Assembly: GCA_030220185.1 (NCBI GenBank)
Contig: JASPKZ010007284.1
Location: forward strand, 248,001-312,000
DNA length: 64,000 nucleotides
Origin: Diploptera punctata
Lineage: Eukaryota > Arthropoda > Insecta > Blattodea > Blaberidae
Direction of reading: 5' to 3'
A model generated the notes under the pieces. The model had not been told where the DNA came from, searched no databases, and worked only from the letters and a program-made list of their open reading frames with translations. A program made the position numbers and the translations under genes. Positions 55,238 through 64,000 of this stretch are shown here, piece after piece; within the stretch, counting starts at the first letter, position 1; every line of letters starts with the position of its first letter.

Positions 55238-55612
55238 ACCGCTTTCGTCTCGAGGTAGTGTACTATCTTGCCACGCAGCGGGCCCGGGTTCGTTCCCCGG
55301 TCGGGACAAGTTTCCTGTGTGATGTTTTTCCTCACTTGTAAGACAAATGTCAGGAAACTTTAAGACCAAATGGTCCTCGAACATCATATGGCCATCATAA
55401 TCGTCATCATTCATATTCGCCTTAGATTAATTTTAGGATTAAGCACTCTTCTGGCGCACCACTGTCATCATCAGCATAATCTTCACCCATCATATCATCG
55501 TGGCAGCCGTACCACCGCCTTTCAGGCGTCCCAAACTCACAAGTGGGTTACAGTTACGCCAATGCCAAGACAGAACACCAGAAATGTCGAAATGATAACC
55601 TGGGGCATTGAA
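55238..55612 (+). mobile_element. SINE-A2 copy
   Basis: SINE-A head (box B GGTTCGTTCCC), shared middle to 'atatggccatcat', then 'cgccttagattaattttaggattaagc' and the A2 tail to 'gcattgaataaaaaagta'. The switch between A and A2 lies just after the CAT-rich middle, near 55415. Confidence 0.87.
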
Positions 55613-55883
55613 TAAAAAAGTAAGTTTATAACAGAATCATTGTTTACAATAAAACCAGTTTATTATTTACCAGATTACGATTTAGCGATATGGTCTCTCA
55701 TGAAAGAGTTGAAATCTACAACCCAGAAAAACAACATCCATTTCGTTGAGAGACAACTCCGAACATTCGAGTGCTTTAAACTTACTGTTGGAATAGTTAA
55801 GATTTTCTTTAAGTTGATTATATAATTTTATCAGTGTCATGAAGGAATCAATACTGATAAGATTCAAGTATTAGTTACAATAT

Positions 55884-56205
55884 CCATCCATCCATCCATA
55901 GTAATTCTACCCGAGGGCAGGTCTTTCACTGCAATCATAGCATTTTAATGCTATGCTTGCAGTTTTACTAGGGCACTGTAGGTGTGGTAGCTTCCTGTTG
56001 CTTTCCACACCGGTGAAGGATGATGATGATGATGATGGCCATATGATTTCGGGGACCGTTTGGGCCTTAAAGTTTTCCTGGCATTTGTCTTAAAGGTGAG
56101 GAAAACCCCGATAAAAACCTCACCCAGAAAAACTGCCCCGACCGGTGATTAAACCCAGGCCCGCTGCGTGACAAGGCAGCTACTTCGAGGACCACAGTGG
56201 TGAAC
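55884..56205 (-). mobile_element. SINE-A copy, 11-bp TSD
   Basis: Full-length. Perfect TSD AGTTACAATAT at 55873-55883 and 56206-56216. Confidence 0.94.
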
Positions 56206-56243
56206 AGTTACAATATAAAATTATATAATTGGTGCCGTCGTCC

Positions 56244-56543
56244 ACGGTATATTTACCTTGCCGTGGTGGAGTGGCTTGCGTGCTTAAATGATCCCGAGAG
56301 CTTTGCCGGCGGTAGCATTGCTGCCGATAGGGTTAACAATGCTGGACTGTTTGAAGGTGATAAACCAGTTGAAAAAAGTACCTTGGTCGAAAGAGTGAAG
56401 ATCTTTCACCGTAAAAATGCAACCGTCAAGAAATGCGGACATAGGTTCAACTGGGAATATGGAGAACTTATATCCGCGCGGCCATGAACCTACGGGTTCG
56501 ATAGTGCCAGTGAGTTAGTTAGTTAGTTAGTTAGTTAGTTTTA
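56244..56543 (+). mobile_element. LINE-alpha with internal deletion: 5' head fused to 3' tail
   Basis: 56246-56450 matches the LINE-alpha head at 2801-3010 (accttgccgtggtggagtgg, gcttaaatgatcccgagagc). At about 56452 it continues directly as the last 60 bp of LINE-alpha (tatggagaacttatatccgc, catgaacctacgggttcgat) and a GTTA tail. Perfect 10-bp TSD GCCGTCGTCC at 56234-56243 and 56544-56553. All coding sequence is missing, so it is a 300-bp non-autonomous derivative or a splice-like deletion of the RNA. Confidence 0.9.
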
Positions 56544-56662
56544 GCCGTCGTCCTCAACTTGGTTAAAATATTTTAAAATCTGATGATGATGCAACCCGAT
56601 TTCCGAAATAGGCTTCACATTTTAAAATACCTTAACCAAGTTTAGGACCACGGCATTTATCA
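56544..56662. repeat. Short palindrome with Penelope-type 3' end
   Basis: 'gccgtcgtcctcaacttggttaaaat...' pairs with 'aaaataccttaaccaagtttaggaccacggc'. The centre holds 'ctgatgatgatgcaacccgatttccgaaat', the same signature as at 58450-58500. Confidence 0.72.
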
Positions 56663-56938
56663 GTTAATAATTTCATTGTTTTATATTATCATAAAAGGAC
56701 CTATTTATCAAGAGGCATAGAGAAATTGGTAAATACAAATGGGAAATGTATTGATAAATTCAAAATATTATATTTGTGATTTAGTCGCTGTCGTGGAATG
56801 AAAGATAGAAGTCAGAATTGTCATTTCCTCAGACGTAAGGAGTTTGAATTAGAATGACGGAGGTCATGTGGACAACTTGCTGTGAAGAGTAGATCAAGGA
56901 AATCATAGGATTAAATTACTGCTCATACATTACAAATT
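56663..56938. other. No gene recognised
   Basis: No coding signal. Confidence 0.35.
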
Positions 56939-57435
56939 ACAGAAGGAAGATATTAATATTAAATTAAATAGATTTTACAGAATGTGTGACACTATAGAAT
57001 GGACACTGAAAAATAAAACTTTGAGGAGCACACAACTAAAATTTTACAAAATTATGGCAGTGCCTGTCTTAACATATGCAAGTGAAAATTGGACTCTTAA
57101 CCGTTCAGACAGAAGGAAAATAGAAACTGCAGAAATGAAGTTCCTACGTTCAGTAGCGGGTGTGACAAGTTTGGACAAGAAAAGAAGTGAGGATATTAGG
57201 AAGGACTTAAATATTTTTAATTTAACAAATAGAATTGACAACATGAGAAACAACTGGTATGAACATGTCAAGAGAATGCCTACAGATAGAATCCCTCAGC
57301 TGTTACTAAAGTACAAACCAATAGGACATAGAAATGTTGGACACCCATTTACTAGATGGGAAGATTCATTAAATCCCACTTGATGTGAAAACAGGTCAAA
57401 AGGCCTAATTTCATGAAGCAGAAGAAGAAGAAGAT
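56939..57435 (+). mobile_element. LINE-beta 3' part with 133-residue open frame, 10-bp TSD
   Basis: Open 56982-57383: LKFYKIMAVPVLTYASENWTL, AEMKFLRSVAGVTSLDKKRS, NIFNLTNRIDNMRNNWYEHV, KRMPTDRIPQLLLKYKP, then RNVGHPFTRWED. 3' end 'cgaagcagaagaagaagaag'. TSD ATTACAAATT at 56929-56938 and 57436-57445. Apparently a young copy, but 5'-truncated and without the catalytic core. Confidence 0.92.
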
Positions 57436-57445
57436 ATTACAAATT

Positions 57446-57802
57446 TATAATGGTAGTAAATAAAATATATTAAGTTTAGGACACATGTTTCTAGAAACAT
57501 TTTTGTTTGTTTTGTTGCATGCTGCCTCTGCACTAATATTGAAATTTCGCGTATTCTTTGTCACAAAGCCACCAACATAAATTCAAATCAAAAAACGGAA
57601 AAACGCACAATTTACAATTGCACTATGTGAATAATTACCTGAGAAAAATATGTATGTTGATTTGTTTCAAAACATATCTGAGAAATTCCTTAAAATGAAG
57701 TGAGAAGTTGAGCTCAAAGTAACCTAAAAATCGCCATATTTGCAATGTAAAATATCAACTTTTATAAGATTCATGATGTGTTCCGTTGAGGTATTTTCAA
57801 AA
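57446..57802. other. No gene recognised
   Basis: AT-rich. Confidence 0.35.
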
Positions 57803-58566
57803 TTAAAATATAAAATTATGGAATATTCACCTGAAAGGTCCGTCTCCTCAACTTAATTAATTTATTTAACTGTAGCGCTTTCGGAACCTGTCCCATCATC
57901 GGCAGGATTCAAAACTGGTATTTCACTGAAGATCTGGTAGAGGGGGTTACATGTATTGGGTTCGTTTCCGTTTATCAGATTGTCATTGTGAGCTGCTTTC
58001 ATGATTTCCATCTCTTCGAGTACGTTTATCTTCGCTGGATTATTTTCTCTGTGCATTACTGTTAGGGTGTTTTCAATATTTAACATGCGATGTCCTTCAT
58101 GGATAACGTGTTTTGCATAGCTTGATTTTCCTTCTGCGTGAATGAAGTCTCGGAAATGTTCTTCAAATCTGATGTTAAAACTCCTGTTTGTTCCGATTTA
58201 AAGAACATTTTCGAGACTTCATTCACGCAGAAGGAAAATCAAGCTATGCAAAACACGTTATCCATGAAGGACATCGCATGTTAAATATTGAAGACACTCT
58301 AACAGTAATGCACAGAGAAAATAATCCAGCGAAGATAAATGTACTCGAAGAGATGGAAATCATGAAAGCAGCTCACAACAATGACAATCTGATAAACGAA
58401 AACGAACCCAATACATGTAACCCCTTCTACCAGATCTTCAGTGAAACACCAGTTTTGAATCCTGCCGATGATGGGACAAGTCCCGAAAGCGCTACAGTTA
58501 AATAATTAATTAAGTTGAGGAGACGGACCTTTCAGGTGAATATTCCATAATTTTATATTTTAATGT
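57803..58566. mobile_element. Inverted pair of Penelope-like 3' ends, arms about 370 bp
   Basis: The left arm (minus sense) and right arm (plus sense) are about 95% identical and meet near 58160-58195. The right arm encodes 105 open residues (58188-58505): RFKEHFRDFIHAEGKSSYAK, HVIHEGHRMLNIEDT, NVLEEMEIMKAAHNN, CNPFYQIFSET, PADDGTSPESATVK and stop. RxKEHxxxI...SxxAxHxxxxGH is the end of the GIY-YIG endonuclease of Penelope-like elements. The left arm encodes the last 74 residues (57862-58086). Outer ends 'ggtccgtctcctcaactt' continue the symmetry into 'ttccataattttatatttt'. No RT domain remains. Confidence 0.82.
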
Positions 58567-58919
58567 AAAATATGTATTAGCAATTGCTGAGACAGTGTAG
58601 GCAATTTATCACGTAAGCAAACAAGTGAACGCTAAACTAATCTGGTGTAAACTACTAACTCGTCAAGTTTCTAATCCTAGCTTGCCCAAAGTAATACCAA
58701 CTTACCCATTTTCTTACCCTAATCCACCCACTAATGTAGGTAGTCCCCTGTGATAGAATCCCCTTATACGCGATTAAAAATGTTGGCAATTGCCTCTAGC
58801 GGGAACATGTGTTATCTCATTGGCCAACATGACGCTAGCAGTCATTTTTTCTCTGATTGAATATTCACAGGTGGCACGATGACATAGAATAGCCAAAACG
58901 TTTTTTTCAGAATATTCTC
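58567..58919. other. No gene recognised
   Basis: No coding signal. Confidence 0.35.
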
Positions 58920-58921
58920 TA

Positions 58922-59474
58922 CAGAGTGATTCAGAAATATGGCTATACGTTTGATCGCATTTTGTGACGAAAATATTATTATTAAAGGAAATATGTTATC
59001 ATTGGAAACGGAATCCTTCAAATTACAACAATAGAACAAAACAAAACAGATCACTGCTCACGTGCAGCTTGGCGGGTTTATTTTTGTGGGCTAGCGTCGA
59101 ACGACTCCACAATTCTCTTCATTGCTTCTGCATCCGTGCTAATGCGAGACGTTCCAGGAGGTTTGATTTTCTGCATCCTTCCTGTTTCCAACAGTCTTTT
59201 CTCCAGTTCCCCACAGTCGACGGCTGCAATGCTACGTTAAACTCACGTGTTGCCCGTCTTGCGACCTCACGATCATTAGCATACGTTATTGCCCATGCAG
59301 TAATTGCAATTTGCTGTTGCATATTCAACGCCATTTTGACACTGTTTTGTTTTATTCCATTGTTCTAATTTGAATAATTGCCTTTCCAACGGTAATTTCA
59401 TATTTCCTGTAGTGATAATATTTTCATCACACAACGCGATCAAACGTATAGCCATATTTATGATTCACCCCATG
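58922..59474 (-). mobile_element. Non-autonomous Tc1/mariner-type element with HTH remnant
   Basis: TIRs of about 125 bp: 'cagagtgattcagaaatatggctatacg' at the left, the inverse ending 'gattcaccccatg' at the right, with TA at 58920-58921 and 59475-59476. A minus-strand frame 59119-59334 starts at a Met and reads MQQQIAITAWAITYANDREV, ARRATREFNVALQPSTVGNW, an N-terminal helix-turn-helix of the kind found in IS630/mariner-type transposases. The catalytic part is gone. End sequences resemble those of 28051-30118 (ACAGGGTGAnTCA). Confidence 0.8.
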
Positions 59475-59479
59475 TATTA

Positions 59480-59808
59480 AATATCTTCCTAATACGACCG
59501 CCTCACATGTAGATAACTGGAACCCTTACGATGAATTTCTTAATTTAGTGAATATCCGGACGGAATTGTCTAATAAACTCAATCCTGTTGATGGTGCTGA
59601 TATCTAAACACTGTACTCTTTTAATTGAACTTACTTCCTTAAAATAAGTATCATAATTAGGTTTTTATGGCTTGTGGAATTTTCAGGTTAAATTCTGCGT
59701 TTGCTAAGGTCTTCCATTTACTTTATCTCAATCAACAGAATGAACTTAATTTCATCGAAATAGTTCCCTAAAATTCATGGAATAGTATCATTCCACGTAT
59801 GTCTAGGC
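59480..59808. other. No gene recognised
   Basis: No coding signal. Confidence 0.35.
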
Positions 59809-59818
59809 CAGAACCGTC

Positions 59819-60477
59819 CAAACGTATTTGTGTTGCGGGCCAAATGGAAGAAACATAAAGTGGCGCCGGGCATAGGCCTTAATATAACTGTTGTGGATTA
59901 TTATTATTATTATTATTATTATTTCTAGAAGAGATAAACTAATAAACACTGTAATTAAACAAAAGATGAATGTTCAAATTTAAATTGTGGATCTCATTAA
60001 AGACGGTATGGTTATGTAAAAATAATGACGGAAGACGCATCCCCAAGAAGAATATTAGAATGGGTGCCACTTGGTAAAAGAAGAAGACGGCCAAAAATAA
60101 CGTGGGTTGATGGTGTTTTGAACAGCATGGGTGAAAAACGAATTGAATGATGGAGTTTGGAATTGCAGAGAGATGTAGAAGGGAATGACAATAGATTAAT
60201 TGGGTGCAGGAATATGTGAAATATTGTGAAACGTGCTAAAATATATGAATTTATATTATTATCATTATTATTATTATTAGCGTGGGTTGATTTGTTACTT
60301 GTCTTGTTATGTTGTTATAACATATTTCACAAGTTCTTGCTACATTACTGATAAACTAATATTATAGCCCTACTCTTAACATATTTTAATTTATTAGAAT
60401 GCTACAGGTCAACTGGGGCCGCTAAAAAATTATGGAGGGTCTTATCCGGCCCGCGAGCCGTAGTTTGGGCGTTCCTG
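59819..60477. mobile_element. hAT element, 8-bp TSD, with nested LINE
   Basis: Ends CAGAACCGTCCAAACG...CGGGCC at the left and, read inward from the right, CAGGAACGCCCAAACTACGG followed by CTCGCGGGCC: the CAGNG-type TIR and 'AAACTACGGCNCGCGGGCC' of SPIN/Charlie-like hAT transposons. Perfect 8-bp TSD GTCTAGGC at 59811-59818 and 60478-60485. No transposase remains; about 250 bp of the element flank the LINE. Confidence 0.9.
59890..60290 (+). pseudogene. LINE-beta-type 3' end inside the hAT, (ATT)n tail
   Basis: 60040-60200 reads SPRRILEWVPLGKRRRRPKI, TWVDGVLNSMGEKRIE, the typical C terminus, then 'aattgggtgcaggaatatg' and ATT repeats at 60263-60280. (ATT)n also lies at 59898-59921 on its left, so flanks may be a duplicated ATT target. 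Confidence 0.75.
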
Positions 60478-60485
60478 GTCTAGGC

Positions 60486-61269
60486 TTTCCTAATGAGCTT
60501 TTCTCCGAAGATTCCTCAATTAAAATATATAAATATTATGTACTGTCACCCATTTGACCTGCTCATCAGAATCCCCTGGACATAATAACCATAATACTGT
60601 TAGGGCAAATTGTGGAATTCCTTTTTCCTTTCATCATTTATGGGATCGAATATTTGCTAAGGATCATATTTCTAATACTTCCCTTGGTGTGACAGTGTAT
60701 TACACCTATAGTATGCCATAGATAAGAATGTAGTTTTATATAGGCAATTTTAATATTTAGAGTCTGATAAAAGCCGAGAAGATGGGACATTTTTATTTGA
60801 ATAGTAACATGCATTTCTGCCTTTAACCTGCATTTAATAAATTGCTTTGCATGATTGTTTACGTTAAAAGTACTCCTAGTTTTTTATTTTTTTATTTTTT
60901 ACTTTTCCGAAAGTAATATTAATTATTATCTGTATAGTTTCCTATCATCTACTATATTTGGATTAAGACGTATTTCTATGTTTTTTTTCATTTTTACCTT
61001 TAAATCAATTCATTAACAAGCGTTTAAAAATCTTCTGATATTGTGTTACCTTATTATCGTTATCTCTTATTTTATTCTTAAATTTTATTTAAGATTAATC
61101 AATATTTTTACCTGGCTCATATTCATATATAAGCGATAAATTAATTCATTACAGTTTATTACTTTCTTCGTATTTTTTTTCTTTTGTGTATAGAGATTCG
61201 AGCTCTTATTCCTTTGTGTATACAATATTTCATTTATTATAATTTTTTTATTAGACATTAATTTCATTA
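60486..61269. other. No gene recognised
   Basis: AT-rich. Confidence 0.4.
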
Positions 61270-61580
61270 ATTAAATAAAAATAAAACGTAGTTTTATTTG
61301 ATTTTCATATTTATTATATAATTTAGTGACAGCTTTTTCGGTACACTGTACCTTCTTCAGACATGTTAACAGATTATGAATTGTGTTCCAACTGATCTAA
61401 GCAACAATACAACAATATTTATTTATTTTTTTTTAAATTGTTGCTTAGATCAGTTGGAACACAATTCATAATTTGTTAACATGTCTGAAGAAGGTACAGT
61501 GTACCGAAACAGCTATCACTGAATTATATAATAAATATGAAAATCAAATAAAACTACGTTTTATTTTTATTTAATTAATG
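61270..61580. repeat. Palindrome, arms about 145 bp (Penelope-type 3' end)
   Basis: The arm 'taattaaataaaaataaaacgtag...cagttggaacacaattc' is inverted about a T-rich centre at 61410-61435 and nearly identical. The right arm has 'tctgaagaaggtacagtgtaccgaaacagct' broken down as signature gaagaagg...ccgaaac, pointing outward. Confidence 0.8.
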
Positions 61581-61714
61581 AATATGGATTTTCATCAAGT
61601 AAACACCAACTCAATTGATTATTAATTTCATTATTGTTCAGTTTGACCAGATAATTAATAAATAGTTTAGTATGTAATATTATTATACATTTTTTTATTC
61701 TAGTGTAACATATG

Positions 61715-61785
61715 TTTGTCTCGTGAGTGGGAGAGAAGGCCACATGACCTTAACTCCACCAGGCTAAATAAATAAATAAATAAAT
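61715..61785 (+). mobile_element. LINE-delta-related 3' terminus
   Basis: 'gtgagtgggagagaaggccacatg', 'accttaactccaccaggc', then (TAAA)n: the inverse of 34610-34680. Confidence 0.75.
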
Positions 61786-61789
61786 ATTC

Positions 61790-62447
61790 ACGTCATCGGC
61801 AAAATGAAATGATGAAATCTATTTACTTCTAAACTCACATTTCTTTCGACAATTTTTCCAATTACATGTTTAAAAGCGAAATTGGATAACAATAGTAAAT
61901 ATTGCGTATCCTAACATAAGTACTTGTTGGGTAATGCAAAATATTTTACCGACTAAAACACATTTAATCTCAATATAAACACTCGGTGATCTCAGGAGAG
62001 CGTGTTCCTTTAGCACTAGAGTTCTAACCATGATAGGTGGAATTTTTGCATTGAGAAAATTCGAGATCCTAGCTACCTCCGGAGAGAAATTAATCTCATT
62101 CTGTGAGAAAGATGTGCGACATATTTAAGAATTCCTTTCATTATAGGAAAACATATAGCTAAATAAAAATCAAGTGTACGAGCTCACATTCTGGCGTCAC
62201 AGGATCCTAGAAAAAATAAGCGACTTTAACCTACTAACGAACATTACATTATATCTATGCTCTCGTTTTAAATTTAAACAAAACATCATCCCTATCAGGG
62301 ATAAAGGCTCAATATTGTAAAACAATCCATAATGTCTATGTTTTATACACTACTGAAAAATTTAGGGGAATACATGTTTAAACCAATACCACGAAAAATA
62401 TCGAAACAATTTAATTTTTATCTTTTATATTTATGAATTAAAGTTTT
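61790..62447. other. No gene recognised
   Basis: AT-rich. Confidence 0.4.
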
Positions 62448-62461
62448 ATGTAAAATTAGAA

Positions 62462-62691
62462 ATGAGAATATTAGAGAGGAAACAAAAAGTACAACCACTT
62501 CTTCAACAAATAGAAGAACACAGGAACAATTGGATAGAACATCTGCAAATAATGCAGAGGATAGGATACCAAAGATGGCACTGATGTATAATCCTGGAGG
62601 ACGAAGATCCGTAGGAAGACCAACAAAACGCTGGGTTGAACAGATGTGAGATCGGAACAGGTAAAGACCTAATCCGTGAAGGATGATGATG
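62462..62691 (+). mobile_element. LINE-beta 3' end, (GAT)n tail, 14-bp TSD with one mismatch
   Basis: Reads KVQPLLQQIEEHRNNWIEHL and, after a frameshift, RRSVGRPTKRWVEQM. Tail 'cgtgaaggatgatgatgatg'. TSD ATGTAAAATTAGAA (62448-62461) and ATGTAAATTTAGAA (62692-62705). Confidence 0.88.
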
Positions 62692-62799
62692 ATGTAAATT
62701 TAGAATAGACATTCAAACACAATTGTATTGTATAGTATTAGGAATACTAACAAATTATAATTTGTAACAGAAAACAAAGTGGAAATTTGAGATTTCTTA

Positions 62800-63810
62800 T
62801 TTTAAAAATCAAGGTTTCCATTGTTATTTGGACATTCAGTACTTAGTGTGTCCTCCTTGAGTTTCAATGACTACATTACACCTGCTTCGCAGAAGTCTTC
62901 TTACAGAAACTTGTGAGATTCTCTCCCATTCGTCGATGAGTGCAGGTTCAGTGGCATAGCAGGACGCTTATGAACAAGTTTTTCCAGCTTATCCAATATA
63001 TGCTCGATCGGATTGAGGTCCAGACTGCATGCAGGCCACTCCATCACACGCATTTTGTATTCTTGCAGCAAATCTCTAGTAGCTTGTGCTGTATGACATC
63101 TAGCATTATCATGCATTAGAAGAAAATTAGGGTCCATAAAATAAGCAAAGGGTACGAATGTTGAAGGATAATGTCATTAATGTAAACATCAGCATTCATG
63201 CACTGTGGGACGACAAGCTCTGTCCGAGGTTCAATAGTAATCCCAGCCCGAACCATAACCGAACCGCCTCCAAATATATCATGCTGATCAAAACATTCAC
63301 CAGGATGTCTCGATACACGTGTCTGACCATCAGAACCCGTTAAACGAAATATTGATTCGTCCGTGAATAGAACACCCTTCCATTGGCGGAGTTGCCAGTT
63401 GACATGATTCTGAGCAAATCGCAACCGGGCTTCTTTGTGTTGGCGTGTAAATCGAGGGGCTTTGAAACGGATTCTAGACCTCAACCTTGCATTTCTCAGT
63501 CTATTTCTTACTCTCTGATTAGAAATTACTGGCCCAGATGTTGTTCATAAATCATTTTGTAGATCTCTGGCAAATCTTATCACAAAGATTATAGGACAAG
63601 AAATATATCCTATACCTTTGTAGTCTTCTTCTTACGGCCTTGCCCGAGCCCCCTCTTGTATCCACGTGTCTCTCTATATAACCTCCACAGCCTATGGATG
63701 ACGGAAGGGCTGACATCAAGAACCCTAGAGGCATGACGAATGGAACGGCCATCTTCAATCAATGAAACTGCTCGTGCAACTGATGTCTCATTGCTCTATA
63801 TTAGCTTCAG
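62800..63810 (-). pseudogene. Tc1-like (DD34E) transposase pseudogene
   Basis: Minus-strand frames together cover most of a Tc1 transposase. About 63640-63800: RSIRHASRVLDVSPSVIHRL, an HTH domain, in shifted frame. 63116-63484: RLRFAQNHVNWQLRQWKGVL, FTDESIF (first Asp), GGGSVMVRAGI. 62901-63137: LLMHDNARCHTA (second Asp), then EWPACSLDLNPIEHILDKL; Asp to Glu spacing is exactly 34 residues, the Tc1 DD34E signature. Stops or frameshifts lie near 63540 and 63130. The right end of the element runs beyond what I could delimit; no TIR pair was found before the window edge. Confidence 0.88.
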
Positions 63811-64000
63811 AGAACACAAAATAAGAATTTTCTACCACAGATTATTCTCGAAACCTGTTAAAAATAACTCGATGAGCACTCACTTTGGTTTCAGCGACTC
63901 TTGAAACTACACTAACATATTCAGAGAAAAATTAGTAAAACCTAGAAGATCTTCGATCTGGTTTTGAATAATACTTCAAATCAAAACATCCGACTCTCAA

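Noticed and set aside
1..64000. CRISPR array, operons, bacterial promoters or prophage
   Set aside because: Repeats are dispersed or simple-sequence, no spacer pattern exists, and all coding remnants are eukaryotic transposon proteins.

Overview
The window reads as repeat-dense, AT-rich nuclear DNA from an arthropod, and I could not place a single host gene in it. Nothing resembles bacterial, organellar or viral organisation. The mix of element families, and the wording of the LINE proteins (YGCETWTL, RLRWAGHVARM, YVRAAMNL), suggests a large insect genome, most likely a cockroach or relative (Blattodea, possibly Periplaneta). That attribution is inference from memory, not a search.

Almost every recognisable feature is a mobile element or its remnant. 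Non-LTR retrotransposons (LINEs) fall into at least six groups, labelled here for convenience: LINE-alpha (endonuclease plus RT, tail AGTA/AGTT repeats), LINE-beta (a large set of 3' ends with GAT, GAA or ATT microsatellite tails), LINE-gamma, LINE-delta (WNSLP motif at the C terminus), LINE-epsilon (with an RNase H domain) and LINE-zeta. SINEs with tRNA-like heads fall into SINE-A (two alternative 3' tails), B and C. Shorter families E and F are probable SINEs. Many insertions carry target-site duplications (TSDs) of 8-15 bp that can be read directly.

DNA transposons include a Transib element at 9292-12229 with a RAG1-like transposase remnant, a Helitron at 22587-23560, a hAT element at 59819-60477, a PIF/Harbinger-like MITE at 32200-32502, two long-TIR Tc1/mariner-type elements (28051-30118 and 58922-59474), a Tc1 DD34E transposase pseudogene at the right edge, and a two-copy MITE family (15210-15875, 40648-41488). 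Penelope-like elements appear as fragments and as a series of palindromes. A probable solo LTR lies at 7080-7615.

Layout: 1-9 kb LINE and SINE fragments, a 600-bp GA repeat and the LTR; 9.3-12.2 kb the Transib; 13-17 kb palindromes, tRNA-like repeats and MITE; 17-25 kb repeat E, Helitron and SINEs; 26-30 kb LINE-gamma and the nested mariner/LINE-zeta; 31-37 kb nested MITE, an old LINE-alpha and repeat E; 37-45 kb a diverged tandem repeat of about 135 bp broken up by SINEs, a MITE and LINE-alpha; 45-47.5 kb RNase H LINEs; 49-52 kb the longest LINE-alpha; 52-64 kb SINEs, Penelope palindromes, mariner, hAT and Tc1. Insertions within insertions give a partial relative chronology.
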